Positions 22,620 through 32,219 of a stretch of 64,000 nucleotides of DNA are shown here, piece after piece. Below the pieces are notes generated by a model. The model worked only from the letters and a program-made list of their open reading frames with translations, made no database searches and was not told the origin of the DNA. Source of the stretch: Xiphydria camelus (Eukaryota; Arthropoda; Insecta; Hymenoptera; Xiphydriidae); the NCBI GenBank assembly GCA_963678675.1, contig OY783193.1, forward strand, positions 23,491,309 to 23,555,308. Direction: 5' to 3'. Position 1 is the first letter of the stretch. Each line of letters starts with the position of its first letter. The position numbers and the translations under genes were made by a program.

Positions 22620-22900
22620 GGGAGAAGGAAATTCTTCGAAACCACCGAGCTGGAGCATGAAAATTGGCGCCGGGAGAGTACGCAGATTCAGCGCCGTTCG
22701 GTTGGTGCTATCCCCGAAGAAGTACACGTGCACCGCAATAGTCGAATTTATTGCGGGTCTTCACTTTGTCCGAGGAGAGCATAAAAGGCAGAGGGTTTCT
22801 GTTGCCTCCCGCGAGGCTCCTGAAATCTGAGCACGCGGTCGAGGCCCTTCGCTTGCGAACCGGCGCCTATCACTCTCGCTAGACTCAGTTACTATCTATT
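22620..22900. repeat. GC-richer dispersed repeat
   Basis: Contains GCGCCGTTCGGTTGG, CACGTGCACCG and TCCCGCGAGGCTCCTGAAAT, with equivalents in the core of the MITE at 946-1501 (GCGCCGTCCGGTTGG, CACGTGC, CCTCGAGGCTCCTGAAAT). The 81-residue frame at 22585-22830 has no recognisable domain. Confidence 0.45.
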
Positions 22901-23500
22901 TAGCCGGTCAAATAGACTGAAATTTCTCTGGCAGTAAATTTTTATCGTGTACCCACTGCACAATCTAGCTAGATTTATTTTTCTCAACCGAGATTCTAGA
23001 CTAACTCTCGCTAGATTGTTCTCAATGCTGTGTCCACTTGAGTAAATCTAGCTGAAAACGAAAGAACACGTTCGCCAGTGCGCATTTGTATTTATAACTA
23101 GCAGCCCGTCCCGGCTTCGCACAGGTAGATTGTGGATTGATTTTGTCCGCCCACCACATTATTAGCTACGGAAAAATCCTAAACCCTACTATCAAAAAGA
23201 ATTTTTATAGGGCCCACATAGTTTTCATGGTACGAAGCCGAACTGTACTTGACCTTCAAAAAGTCCCGGTACGGCTGAATATCTCAGCGGGAAATCATTT
23301 TATAGAAAAATTTTGAATACAAAACTTTTAGTATTTTTCCCGGGCTACCCAATGGTCATATTGGATTTGACCTTGACCATGACCTTCAAGGTTATATCAA
23401 GGTCAAATTAATTTTTTTTCGCGTTCAAATGTGTCCCTGACCATTTTTTTCATGTTACCTTTATTGCCAGCGGAGGTCAAATTTAGGTCAAGTATAGTTC

Positions 23501-24245
23501 GACTTTTTGAACACCCTGTATAAGATTTACTAACTCAGAAACCTTCGTGGATATGTGTCCAACTGTTCCCCAAATTTTCATCGCAATCGGATGAACGGTT
23601 TAGGAAGGCATAATAATCATCCGTACCGGTACTTTTTGAACACCCTGTATAAGATTTACTAACTCAGAAACCTTCGCGGGCATGCGTCCAACCATTCCCC
23701 AAAGTTTCATCGCAATCGGATGAACGGTTTAGGAAGGCATAATAATCATCAGTACTGGTACTTTTTGAACACCCTGTATAAGATTTACTAACTCAGAAAC
23801 CTTCGCGAGCATGCGTCCAACCATTCCCCAACTTTTCATCGCAATCGGATGAACGGTTTAGGAAGGCATAATAATCATCAGTACCGGTACTTTTTGAACA
23901 CCTTTTATAAGATTTGCTAACTCAGAAACCTTCGCGGGCATGCGTTCAACCATTCCCCAAACTTTCATTGCAATCGAATGAACGGTTTAGGAAGGCATTT
24001 GATATTACCTTAAAGGTCACGGTCAAGGTCAAATCCAATACGACCAGTGGATAGCCAAGGTAAAATCCTTAAAGTTTTGTATTAAACATTTTTCTCTAAA
24101 ATGTTTTCCCGCTGAGATAATCGACCGTACCGGGACTTTTTGAACACCCTGTATAAGTTTTACTAACTCAGAAACCATCGCGGGCATGCGTCCAACCATT
24201 TCCCAAAATTTCATCGCAATCGGATGAACGGTTTAGGAAGGCATA
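23501..24245. repeat. ~129-bp tandem repeats inside the Helitron
   Basis: The word ACTTTTTGAACACC(C/T)T recurs near 23502, 23631, 23760, 23890 and 24136. Each unit continues through ACTAACTCAGAAACC(T/A)TCG and CAATC(G)GATGAACGGTTTAGG. The first four units are 129-130 bp apart; a 117-bp inverted segment (about 24000-24120) precedes the last. Confidence 0.8.
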
Positions 24246-24254
24246 AGAGACATA

Positions 24255-24282
24255 GAGACAGACAGACAGACAGACAGACAGC
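24255..24282. repeat. (GACA)n microsatellite
   Basis: Repeated GACA units near the Helitron's 5' end, a common place for simple repeats in this element type. Confidence 0.8.
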
Positions 24283-24595
24283 CAGACAAACATTCATTTC
24301 TATATATACCTATAGATTGTGATACTATTAAACGGTACAAACCGTTGTGTCTAATTCAAAAAGTGCATTTAGTTTACTCTCTCTTAACTCTGCCATCAGT
24401 CGCTGTTCCGTCTCGCGATAATCGGAATTCGACACAACGGTTCGTACCGTTTAATGGTATCACAGTCATAAATACAAATGCGCACTGGGGCGCACGTATT
24501 CTTTCAATGGATGCGTGGTCCATCCTTCCTATCGCATACTTTCTACAAAGAAGAATTTCGATGTTTCACATCTAACAATTTTCCTATACAAACGG

Positions 24596-25581
24596 TATTT
24601 AAATGCTATTTTTAAACGTGCTAACCAATGATCAATCAATTCTCATGCTTTCATTAATGAGGGTAAATACTGCTTCGTACACCGATACAGTGAGCGTGTA
24701 GTAGTAAGTGGTTAAGCTAGGGCTCGGTGAAAGGGGACCATCGAGTCGTGGCGGAAAGAGCCGATGCGTCCCGAGTTAGGCCAGGCGAACGTTGGGACGC
24801 AGTTCAGTGAGGAGACGCAGGGTGACCGTTGCCTCTATAGCTATATATAGAATAGATATAGATATAGAGGCAATGTTCAACGTTCGCCTGGCCTTAGCGT
24901 ATTTAGCCACTCCAGCGACGTTTCACGAGCAGCCGGTCTCACCCCCGAAGCGCGGCATAAGATGTTTCACATCAAAAATAGAATTACTACAAAGATATTT
25001 GTCCTTCCATCGAAAGTGACGCTAAAGCTGTCAGATGGCAATTAAACTTATCTGGTGGCAATTCTTCTGAGATACTGCCGTTTCCTTTCCTGCTCTTGAT
25101 GCACAGGCAACTAGAGAAAAATACCACTGCATCCGTTCACTATCTCGATTAAACGAAAAAAATACAAACGATTATTAAACTATACGGAGCGTCTGTCACA
25201 TTCACCACTATTGAGATTCATTACTCCGATTACACTGAATTTTCACTTTTTATTAACAAGCGCGTCCGAGGATCGAAATAAACGCGAGGGAAATCGTTAC
25301 GCGAAAATGGAAATATTTTATTCACTTTGAAAACCATGACCAAACATTCAAGGAATATATTCTCTCACACACTCTCACATACATTTGATGGCGTATGCGT
25401 GTGCCCGCATCTGTGTAGACATTTCCGATCATGGCCGACTATCGCCGAAGATAGGCGGAATTAGAGAGTGACAATTTGACATATATACATTGCCCGAGAA
25501 ATCAGATTCTCGACTTTCAGGCGGCAGGGGCATGGCTTAGCGTTGCTAAGGGCGAATCGCTGTTAATATATAACTTATAAC
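24596..25581. other. Mostly unassigned; one palindrome
   Basis: A palindrome at about 24780-24895 pairs GGCCAGGCGAACGTT with AACGTTCGCCTGGCC, around a loop of ATATAGA-type repeats. The 75-residue frame at 24792-25019 overlaps it. No other structure is recognised. Confidence 0.4.
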
Positions 25582-26295
25582 ATTTTTATTCTGGTCTCTA
25601 TCGATAGAGAATAGTCGATTTATATGGCGTAACTAAGCATAGTTTTGGTTATAACCGTATATTTATTGAGAAAATCGCTTTATCGCGTAGTTTCCGACAA
25701 GGCGGAGAAAAGAGCGGCGTGGCGCGTCACTACACATTCATTGTTGTCAGCCGACGTATCGCGTGTTAACAGTTTGAAAACAATTGAACATCGAATTTCG
25801 CAACTAGAGCGCACTCAATGATAAACGCAGCATCGGTAAAAATGTTTTCAGCCTAGATGACTGATTCCAAATTATGAAAGTTAAATAAAATCATCAACAT
25901 GTAATGATTTTATAATTAATGTTTCGATAATATTTACATTTTCCCCAGAACAATTCCTTCGTGAAAGAAGTCATAAAAATCGTAAATAAACAAACTATGT
26001 GGTTTATTCACCGTTTCAGTAATTTTAACGAATCGGTGCAAATCAGATATTATGTTCATAACATAGCATTCGATTTGCACCGATTTGTTAAAATTATCGA
26101 AACAGTGAATAAACTGCACAGTGTTTACGGCTACCAGCCAACTCTAACTACCGACTAGATCTCTACCGGTATAAATGAAAAATGTATTCTGGTCGTTATC
26201 AATCTATCATTAGAGAATAATCAATTTAAATGGTGTAACTAAGCATAATTTTGGTTATAACCATACATATATTTATTGAGAAAATTTGATGTAAA
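25582..26295. repeat. Direct repeats flanking a palindrome
   Basis: About 100 bp at 25582-25680 (ATTCTGGTC, GTAACTAAGCATA(G/A)TTTTGG, ATATTTATTGAGAAAAT) recurs directly at 26180-26295. Between them, 26001-26115 is a palindrome around GTTTATTCACCGTTTC and GAAACAGTGAATAAAC. This could be a duplicated MITE end or a tandem remnant; LTR features are not seen. Confidence 0.5.
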
Positions 26296-27015
26296 AATTG
26301 AGGGGTAGAGGGGGCAGACATAAAGATACACGAGTTCTCGCTGCTCGCTTTTCGCAGAGATGAACGAACATGCCTACTCCACGCTCACTGTGTTGGTGTA
26401 CGAAGCAGTACGGAGCATTCTTTAAAGCCTTGTGTACGGATAGCGCGTTTCAGTGTGCGAGCCTTCGTACACACGAACATGATGTCCCGAGCAGAACCGC
26501 ACAGTTACAGGGACCTTGAAATTTACCGTCGGCTGGGCTTGGTCGGCTGGACTTTGTACAAATACCGACTGTCGTCACGACAAAGGGAAGTGTACGTGAG
26601 TATGAAGACCGGACGGTGGCGACGCCAGCAGACCAGTGGCGAAAGTATGAAATGCCAAAATCTCGTACTGACTATTGAACGCAAAGGCGTTCCAATTCCT
26701 GTATAGATACTCTCGGTTGGAGGGTCGGTCGGACGGTCGGACGGTTTTATTAATTTGATAATCTCGACCGAGATTATTGATATCATCACCGACGAAAGTC
26801 GCGTCGCGTGGTGTGTGTACACTCGTCGAGTATCGGATACCTGCGTAGCGTTGCGTGCGAAGGGCCTAAGTGGAATGGGGCAGGGTCGAGATCGGTATAT
26901 CAGTGAGGCACGTACGGTAGCGCTGGAGTGTGTGGGTTTCGTTACGGTTTCGTCGTTGCATAGAGCGCGCTTTTAGTATCCTCAGCAAAGAAGTTTCACT
27001 TCAAAAACTAAAACG
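26296..27015. other. Unassigned; dispersed GGGGCAGGGTCGA motif
   Basis: Around 26868-26955, GGAATGGGGCAGGGTCGAGA and GCGCTGGAGTGTGTG are inverted relative to the stretch at 43775-43875 and 59030-59085. TCAGCAAAGAAGTTTCACTT at about 26982 is the inverse of the motif at 43710 and 58975. The 83-residue frame at 26455-26706 shows no domain. Confidence 0.35.
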
Positions 27016-27275
27016 GGTGGCCGCCATGCACGGAAGAAGTGAAACTTCGATACTGATTGGTAGAAAAGAGTACTAAACAAGTAGTCAACAATAGTAATAC
27101 CATGGAATAATAAAAATGTCATGATAACACTATTGTTTTTAAAACCATAAAATCAATATCTGAACTATATTATCTTGAAATTCCATGGTATTAATATTGT
27201 TGATTACTTGTTTAGTGTTCTTTTCTACCCATCACTGTCGAAGTTTCACTTCTTCCGCGCGCGGTGGCCACACGT
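27016..27275. mobile_element. Hairpin MITE with a different centre
   Basis: The outer arms (GGTGGCCGCCATGCACGG, AGTGAAACTTCGATACT, and their complements) match the hairpins at 8683-8890 and 46121-46324. The inner arm is a different palindrome around GTAATACCATGGAAT and ATTCCATGGTATTAA. It may be a recombinant or nested copy. Confidence 0.55.
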
Positions 27276-27539
27276 TTTTGTTTTTGATGTATTTTGGGGG
27301 ATATCGTTGGTTTTTTGAACATCTGTTACACTTATGGATCGACTTTTCCATTTTCATATCTTCTGAATATTCAATAAGCTCTTGCATTTTCATAATTTCA
27401 TCTATTTTGACCTCTTTAACATCATTTCTGAGATGATTGTATCAATTCATTGTTTAAATAAATTATTAAATCGCGTTCTTCAATAATACCGTTACAATTG
27501 AATATTTGATCCTTTAAGTATATGCATAGCCTTAACATT

Positions 27540-27830
27540 TTCTCCATTTTGTCGCATTTCCCGCAGTTTCCAGAGTATTCTTCGTTTCGCCGTATTTCCT
27601 AGTGTTTCCTAGACCCCCTCTATAAAACTCCTAAATTTTCTCCATTTCGCCGTATCTATCCCCATTTCCAAGATATTTGCATTAGTTTATTATATAAACA
27701 AATTATCGTCTTGCTATGTGCGGTAATGCCATCACGGCTAAAAGTTCAACCTACTAGATAAAACTCGGAGATTTTCTCCATTTCGTTGTATCTCTCACCC
27801 CAATAACGGGTATGAGTAGCGATTACTCGT
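27540..27830. repeat. Copy of the ~150-bp tandem repeat family
   Basis: Words such as TTTCTCCATTT, TTCTTCGTTTCGCCGTATTT and GCGGTAATGCCATCACGGCT match the array at 498-1610. Confidence 0.55.
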
Positions 27831-28891
27831 CCCTAACCATTAAAATGGGTCAAGCTACCTCGAATGATGGCTCGATCCGTTGTACCTGGATGAGCCAGGT
27901 GTCAGGTTTTCCCGATCGGTCATCTGTTGGGGTTCGTCATTTGTCCTCCTCACAAAGCTGATTCAATATTCCAAGTATAGCGGTATCTATTAAAGTGAGT
28001 GCTGTGAGAAATAGTTCATTCCGACCCGTCCGGTAATTAACCTTCCGAGAAAGGTGCAGGACTGCGAGCGTATTCGCAGTCTACGTTCGCCGAAACGTAC
28101 CGCCCACCTCGCCATTGCGACCGATGGCGAGATTAATTCTAGATTAGCGCGTTACTTAGATCGCGATGATAATGAATGGTAAGAAACGATATGTAGAAGT
28201 CCCTTTGCGACGGAAGAGTATGGTTAAATGGAAAAGAAAGAAAAGAGAAAGTGTATGTATCATATTTTAGGTACCAAAAACCAGTTACCTGTGTGTTTTG
28301 AAGTGAAACTTCTTTGCTTAGGTGGCTGCAATTTTTCAGCGTAACGAAAATTCTCATCGCTTGAGGGGAATACAGCTAGGTACGTGGTGGGGGAACCGAC
28401 AAAGGAGGAGATTGCGTCAGCGGCGACACCACAGGCTGTGGCGAAACCACTCCGATGCTTGCGCTAGCAGTCGACATGAAGACAGCAGGAGAGGTAGAAA
28501 AAACACAGTAGTGGTGCTACTGAATTCTCGTAATACTACTTGTGTTTATCTACTCCGCAGTTTTCGTAACGGCTAACGATTGACGCTACCATATTTTTAC
28601 TATTTTATTTGAAGTATCTACAATTTATTTATTCGTGTGGAAAAGAGTTATTGATTTGTACAATTAACTTCATAAGTATATTTTATTTTCATGTCAATAG
28701 TGTGATTTAAAATGTAAAAAAGACTTACAGATTTGAGAGGTTAGCTTTATAAATGTAATTTATTTTTGGTATGTACAATAAATACTCAGATTTGAAATAT
28801 CAAAAGTGTTCCGACAAACGTGTGCTGCTGACACGCTCGCAGTCCCGCATCTTTCTCGAAAAGTAATTACCAGACCAGTCGTAATGAGCTG
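27831..28891. other. Unassigned with short dispersed repeats
   Basis: Copies of the CGCAGTCC/GGTAATTAACC family occur at 28020-28130 and 28830-28890, and a GAAGTGAAACTTCTTTGCT motif at about 28300. The 84-residue arginine-rich frame at 28322-28576 has no recognised domain. Confidence 0.35.
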
Positions 28892-28910
28892 CCCCCCCCC
28901 CCCCCCCCCC
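28892..28910. repeat. Poly-C run of 19
   Basis: An uninterrupted homopolymer; its exact length is prone to sequencing error. Confidence 0.8.
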
Positions 28911-29028
28911 ACAATACCCATTATGATAATCGAATTTCTAATATAATCGTACTGGCAAAAGAGTGGTCTTCGGGAAAGCTCGGAGCAACGTCCCCCCACT
29001 ATGTATCTTCCTGGCACCAAGCGAGTTA

Positions 29029-29721
29029 GCGCGGTCTCTCACGAGTCGGTATGCTTCGAACAGAAACCGTGCTCGGTATCTGTGCAGCATACCGACTGGT
29101 TGTTGCTCTATACATTTTGTATCGATGCTCGCACACGGGTCGGCGTGGCATCGGCGCGAAGCGGTTTGTACTCGGTATGTTGCGTGCAACATCACCAATC
29201 AGTCGCGTCTCGACATTTGCAGGCTGTAAGCATCTAGGCAGTCGGGCTTTCCCGGTCGAACCTCCCATTGGGGTGTACCAAGGACGGTCTACACTCCCTC
29301 ACACATGTTTGTATTTTGTCTGCTTATCAATGGCTTAACGAGTCTGACTAGTTATAGAAAAGAATTGTTTGACATTCTATACATTGCCCTAAACTTATCA
29401 CTTTCACTCAATTCTCCTGCTGCTATAAATAGTCTGCTACCATAGTTGCGTTCAATGTATGAATGGACCCAAAATATCTTTTTTCTTTGATTTCTGATAT
29501 AATTATAAATTGCAATAATATCTTCATCACTCGAATCACTAGACGTAGACAAGTTTCCTACTACTTTCCGCCGCGGAATAGCATGAAATGAAATGCGCCG
29601 GCAAGCGTCGCGCCGCCAGCATACCGAGGCCGTAAGCGAGGCTGGCTAGTAAAGAATCGGTACGACATTTACACCGTATACTTATTGCGCCGAAACCACA
29701 CCGACCCGTGAGAGACCGCGC
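29029..29721. mobile_element. PIF/Harbinger element with TTA target duplication
   Basis: The 693-bp element starts GCGCGGTCTCTCACGAGTCGG and ends CCGACCCGTGAGAGACCGCGC, flanked by TTA (29026-29028 and 29722-29724). It encloses part of a Harbinger transposase at 29292-29552, so end structure, target and coding content agree on the superfamily. The left end also contains an internal second copy of CACGGGTCGGCGTGG. Confidence 0.85.
29292..29552 (-). pseudogene. PIF/Harbinger transposase N-terminal fragment
   Basis: The frame opens with an acidic, serine-rich stretch and then KIFWVHSYIERNYGSRLFIA, SDKFRAMYRMSNNSFL, which matches the Harbinger N-terminal pattern of WVHP-type start, then F..FYRMS..TF. 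After an in-frame stop at about 29349-29351 the same frame continues LVRLVKPLISRQNTNM, the expected next block. It then stops within about 20 codons. The D-D-E catalytic domain is absent. It differs in sequence from the fragment at 21136-21576, so two Harbinger lineages are present. Confidence 0.75.
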
Positions 29722-30084
29722 TTAGGCATAGACTGGCAAAGTTTTACCTCCGCCACATGAAGAAGTCCCCTTTTTTGAATGGGGATCCGGACTGCCAAAC
29801 TTTACCACTTGGCGGCACCACCACTGCCTAGGCCTTTCCGCGCGCATTTCAATCCGTTAACCCTAGAACGGTATCGATATTCAATGATACGTTATAATCT
29901 GTAGTTGGAATGCGTAAATCGTTTGGGGTCTGTTTAAGGTATTTGGAGCGCTATAGCACTTTTCGACCAATTTTTAAAACATTTTGTCTGATTTTAGATT
30001 ATAAAAAAATTGATAACTTTTCCTTATGAATGAAATCATTCTGACGTTTAGAAATAGAGATATTCAAAGGGTATAGCTGGATAA
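29722..30084. other. Unassigned; half of an inverted pair
   Basis: GACTGCCAAACTTTACCACTT and GGCGGCACCACCA (about 29790-29827) recur inverted at 30246-30285 inside the next element. Confidence 0.4.
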
Positions 30085-30668
30085 GGGGCCTATTTCACGG
30101 ATCCGACATGTCGGATTGTCGTATACGACAAGTCACTCCGATTGGTTGTGCAAAAATCGGGTGGGGGTCCGTCGCAGGTATTTTGTCGGATGCATGAAAT
30201 ATGGTCGATTGACGACACTTCTGTTTGTCGCTGCGACAGTCTGGAAATGGTGGTGCCGCCAAGTGGTGAAGTTTGGCAGTCCGGCTCCTCATTATAATAC
30301 GTAAAATGAATTCACAAATACGTGTGACAGAAAAGTCAAAAAACGCACACATTGAACAATACGAGCTAAGACAAGACAAGTCGAAGGGAGCTTCTCGGCT
30401 TCGCTGTTCTTCAGGATGTGTCAATATTTCTCAGATAGCCATCGGTGGCGTTGAACGTAACATACTGTCGCGCCATCACCCGGCCATGCACGACTCTATA
30501 TTTTGTCGTACGAAACCGTCGCTTGAAGTTCGACACTGCTCAACTTTCGTACGACGAAAAATACCGTCGGTCCGACAGATTTCCCCCACCACCACTTTCT
30601 GTCACAGCCAATCGGAGTGACTTGTCGTATACGACAATCCGACATGTCGGATCCGTGAAATAGGCCCC
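30085..30668. mobile_element. Harbinger-like MITE with TAA target duplication
   Basis: The 584-bp element starts GGGGCCTATTTCACGGATCC and ends GGATCCGTGAAATAGGCCCC, with about 68 bp of near-perfect inverted repeat (to the CGATTGG word). It is flanked by TAA at 30082-30084 and 30669-30671. Three-base TWA duplications indicate PIF/Harbinger. The frames inside (30095-30424 and 30273-30620) overlap the repeats and show no domain. Confidence 0.85.
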
Positions 30669-30714
30669 TAAGCATATGAAATCAGGCCCGGCCAGACTTT
30701 TTTTCCCCATTCAG

Positions 30715-31555
30715 GTATATTTTGTATCTACCGCATGTCCTATGGCCAACCGCGCAGGTGAGCTGCGACCTGAATTCTTGACTTCGGCAGTATTTATGGT
30801 ACAGTCAGAGTGGGCTTCAGACGACTGCGCTGCATAAGAACGAAAAGTGTCGACTGCTCTTCTAATAGCTGTCAATTCGAGAGATCGAAGCGTTTCGTGT
30901 AACATCAAAATCGTAAAGTTTTGAATTAGTAGTGAATAATTTGTAGAAGTGATGAGAAATAATCATAAATAATCTTCCGAATTGACACCTTAGGTATCGC
31001 TCACGCCACTTCGTAAAACTACTTCCTAGACACGCGCGGTGCTAGGGCGGAAATAATTTCTGAAACAAATAGGCATGAGGCGTGTAATTCGGTTGGACAT
31101 CGAAAAAACCCTAATGATTGTTAACTCTCACTTCTGAACATTACTTACCATTTATTCAAAGATTCACGGTTTCGAGCTTAGACTTCGATCTCCCGAATTG
31201 ATAGCCATCGGGAGATCAGACGTTTCACACTTTTCGTAAGAACGCAGCGTAAGAGCGAAAAGCGTCGTCTGATTTCCCGATGGCTGTCAGAATTCGGAAG
31301 ATTATTTATGATTATTTCTCATCACTTTTCTACAAATTATTCACTACTAATTCAAAACTTTACGATTTTAAGGTTACACGAAACGCTTCGATCTCCCGAA
31401 TTGACAGCTATTAGAAGAGCAGTCGACACTTTTCGTTCTTATGCAGCGCACTCGTCTGAAGCCCACTCTAACTGTACCATAAATACTGCCGAAGTCAAGA
31501 ATTCAGGTCGCAGCTCACCTGCGCGGTTGGCCATAGGACATGCGATATACATAAC
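30715..31555. mobile_element. Foldback element, ~270-bp arms
   Basis: Arms 30715-30990 and about 31295-31555 are inverted copies sharing CATGTCCTATGGCCAACCGC, TGACTTCGGCAGTATTTATG and TCGTAAAGTTTTGAATTAGT. An inner palindrome at 31175-31295 surrounds TCTCCCGAATTGA/GATGGCTGTC. The frame pair at 30711-30908 and 31308-31577 is a mirror image, not genes. A related word set occurs at 12890-12960. Confidence 0.75.
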
Positions 31556-31986
31556 TAAGCTCTCTCTACATTTTTAGACGAAAATATTGATTTAATCAAA
31601 AGTTATCGCCAAAAAACCAAAAAACGAAAATATTATTTATCTCGAAAACTACTCGACCCATTTCGCGCAGCGAAATATATATTATGCACCGTCATGTAGC
31701 TATATTATAAAAAAAGTATTGGATTGTTTCGCCCATAAATAAATAAAAACAACAAGTTTGAATTTTTCAATAATTTTTATTTTTCATATGAAAAGTAACA
31801 CCCGCCGTTTTTTTATACAGACTCAGGCATGACTAAACTATGATATATAATTTTTACAAGATGATTGGTGTGGGACAACAAGTCAAAATAAATTAAAGAA
31901 AATAACACAACTTTGCTTCCGCTGTTTTCTTAACGTAATAAATAGCAGAAAACGGCGGAAACAAAGTTGTACACCTATTAATTCGA
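31556..31986. other. Unassigned; one hairpin
   Basis: ACAACTTTGCTTCCGCTGTTTTC (31907-31931) pairs with GAAAACGGCGGAAACAAAGTTG (31947-31968). The rest has no recognisable feature. Confidence 0.4.
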
Positions 31987-32219
31987 ATTTTTACTTAACA
32001 AAAAGTAATAGTATTTATTTCCAATTGTTTATTACTAACGAGAATACAATTTACTACTTGTAATATATTATGTGTACCTACATATAACTCGAAATTAAAT
32101 CAAATTAAAGGTACTGACATAGAAGCTTCGTTTCAATCTTCGTCGCTTTCGTAATTTATTGTTGGTTGAATATTTTCTCTGTGGAATAGTTTGCTTAATA
32201 TCTCTGCAGGTTTAATAAG

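Larger units (their letters stand above)
23098..24316 (-). mobile_element. Complete non-autonomous Helitron
   Basis: On the minus strand it starts TCTATAGGTATATATAG and ends GGGACGGGCTGCTAG, inserted between A and T. Comparison with the uninterrupted foldback at 21934-22325 (CACAGTCATAAATAC against CACAATTATAAATAC once excised) shows insertion without duplication or loss. These are Helitron hallmarks: 5' TC, 3' CTAG, A|T target. At 1219 bp it encodes no Rep/helicase. It carries 129-bp tandem repeats and a (GACA)n run. Confidence 0.85.
23057..24595. mobile_element. Foldback MITE copy 2, split by a Helitron
   Basis: Bases 23057-23097 and 24317-24595 together match the foldback at 21934-22325 (GAAAGAACACG, GCATTTGTATTTAT, then GTGATACTATTAAACGG through GAATTTCGATGTTTCACATC). 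The outer part of its left arm is missing. Confidence 0.7.

Noticed and set aside
23501..24245. CRISPR array
   Set aside because: The 129-bp units are directly adjacent without spacers, and the sequence is eukaryotic.
25582..26295. LTR retrotransposon or solo LTR pair
   Set aside because: The direct repeats are only ~100 bp, lack TG...CA ends, a primer-binding site and any gag-pol coding.
26455..26706. Possible small host gene (83 residues)
   Set aside because: No recognisable domain, no splice or promoter evidence, and repeat-derived words close by.
30711..31577. Paired frames sharing LTAIRRAVDTFRSYAA
   Set aside because: Identical because the arms are inverted copies; no independent evidence of coding.
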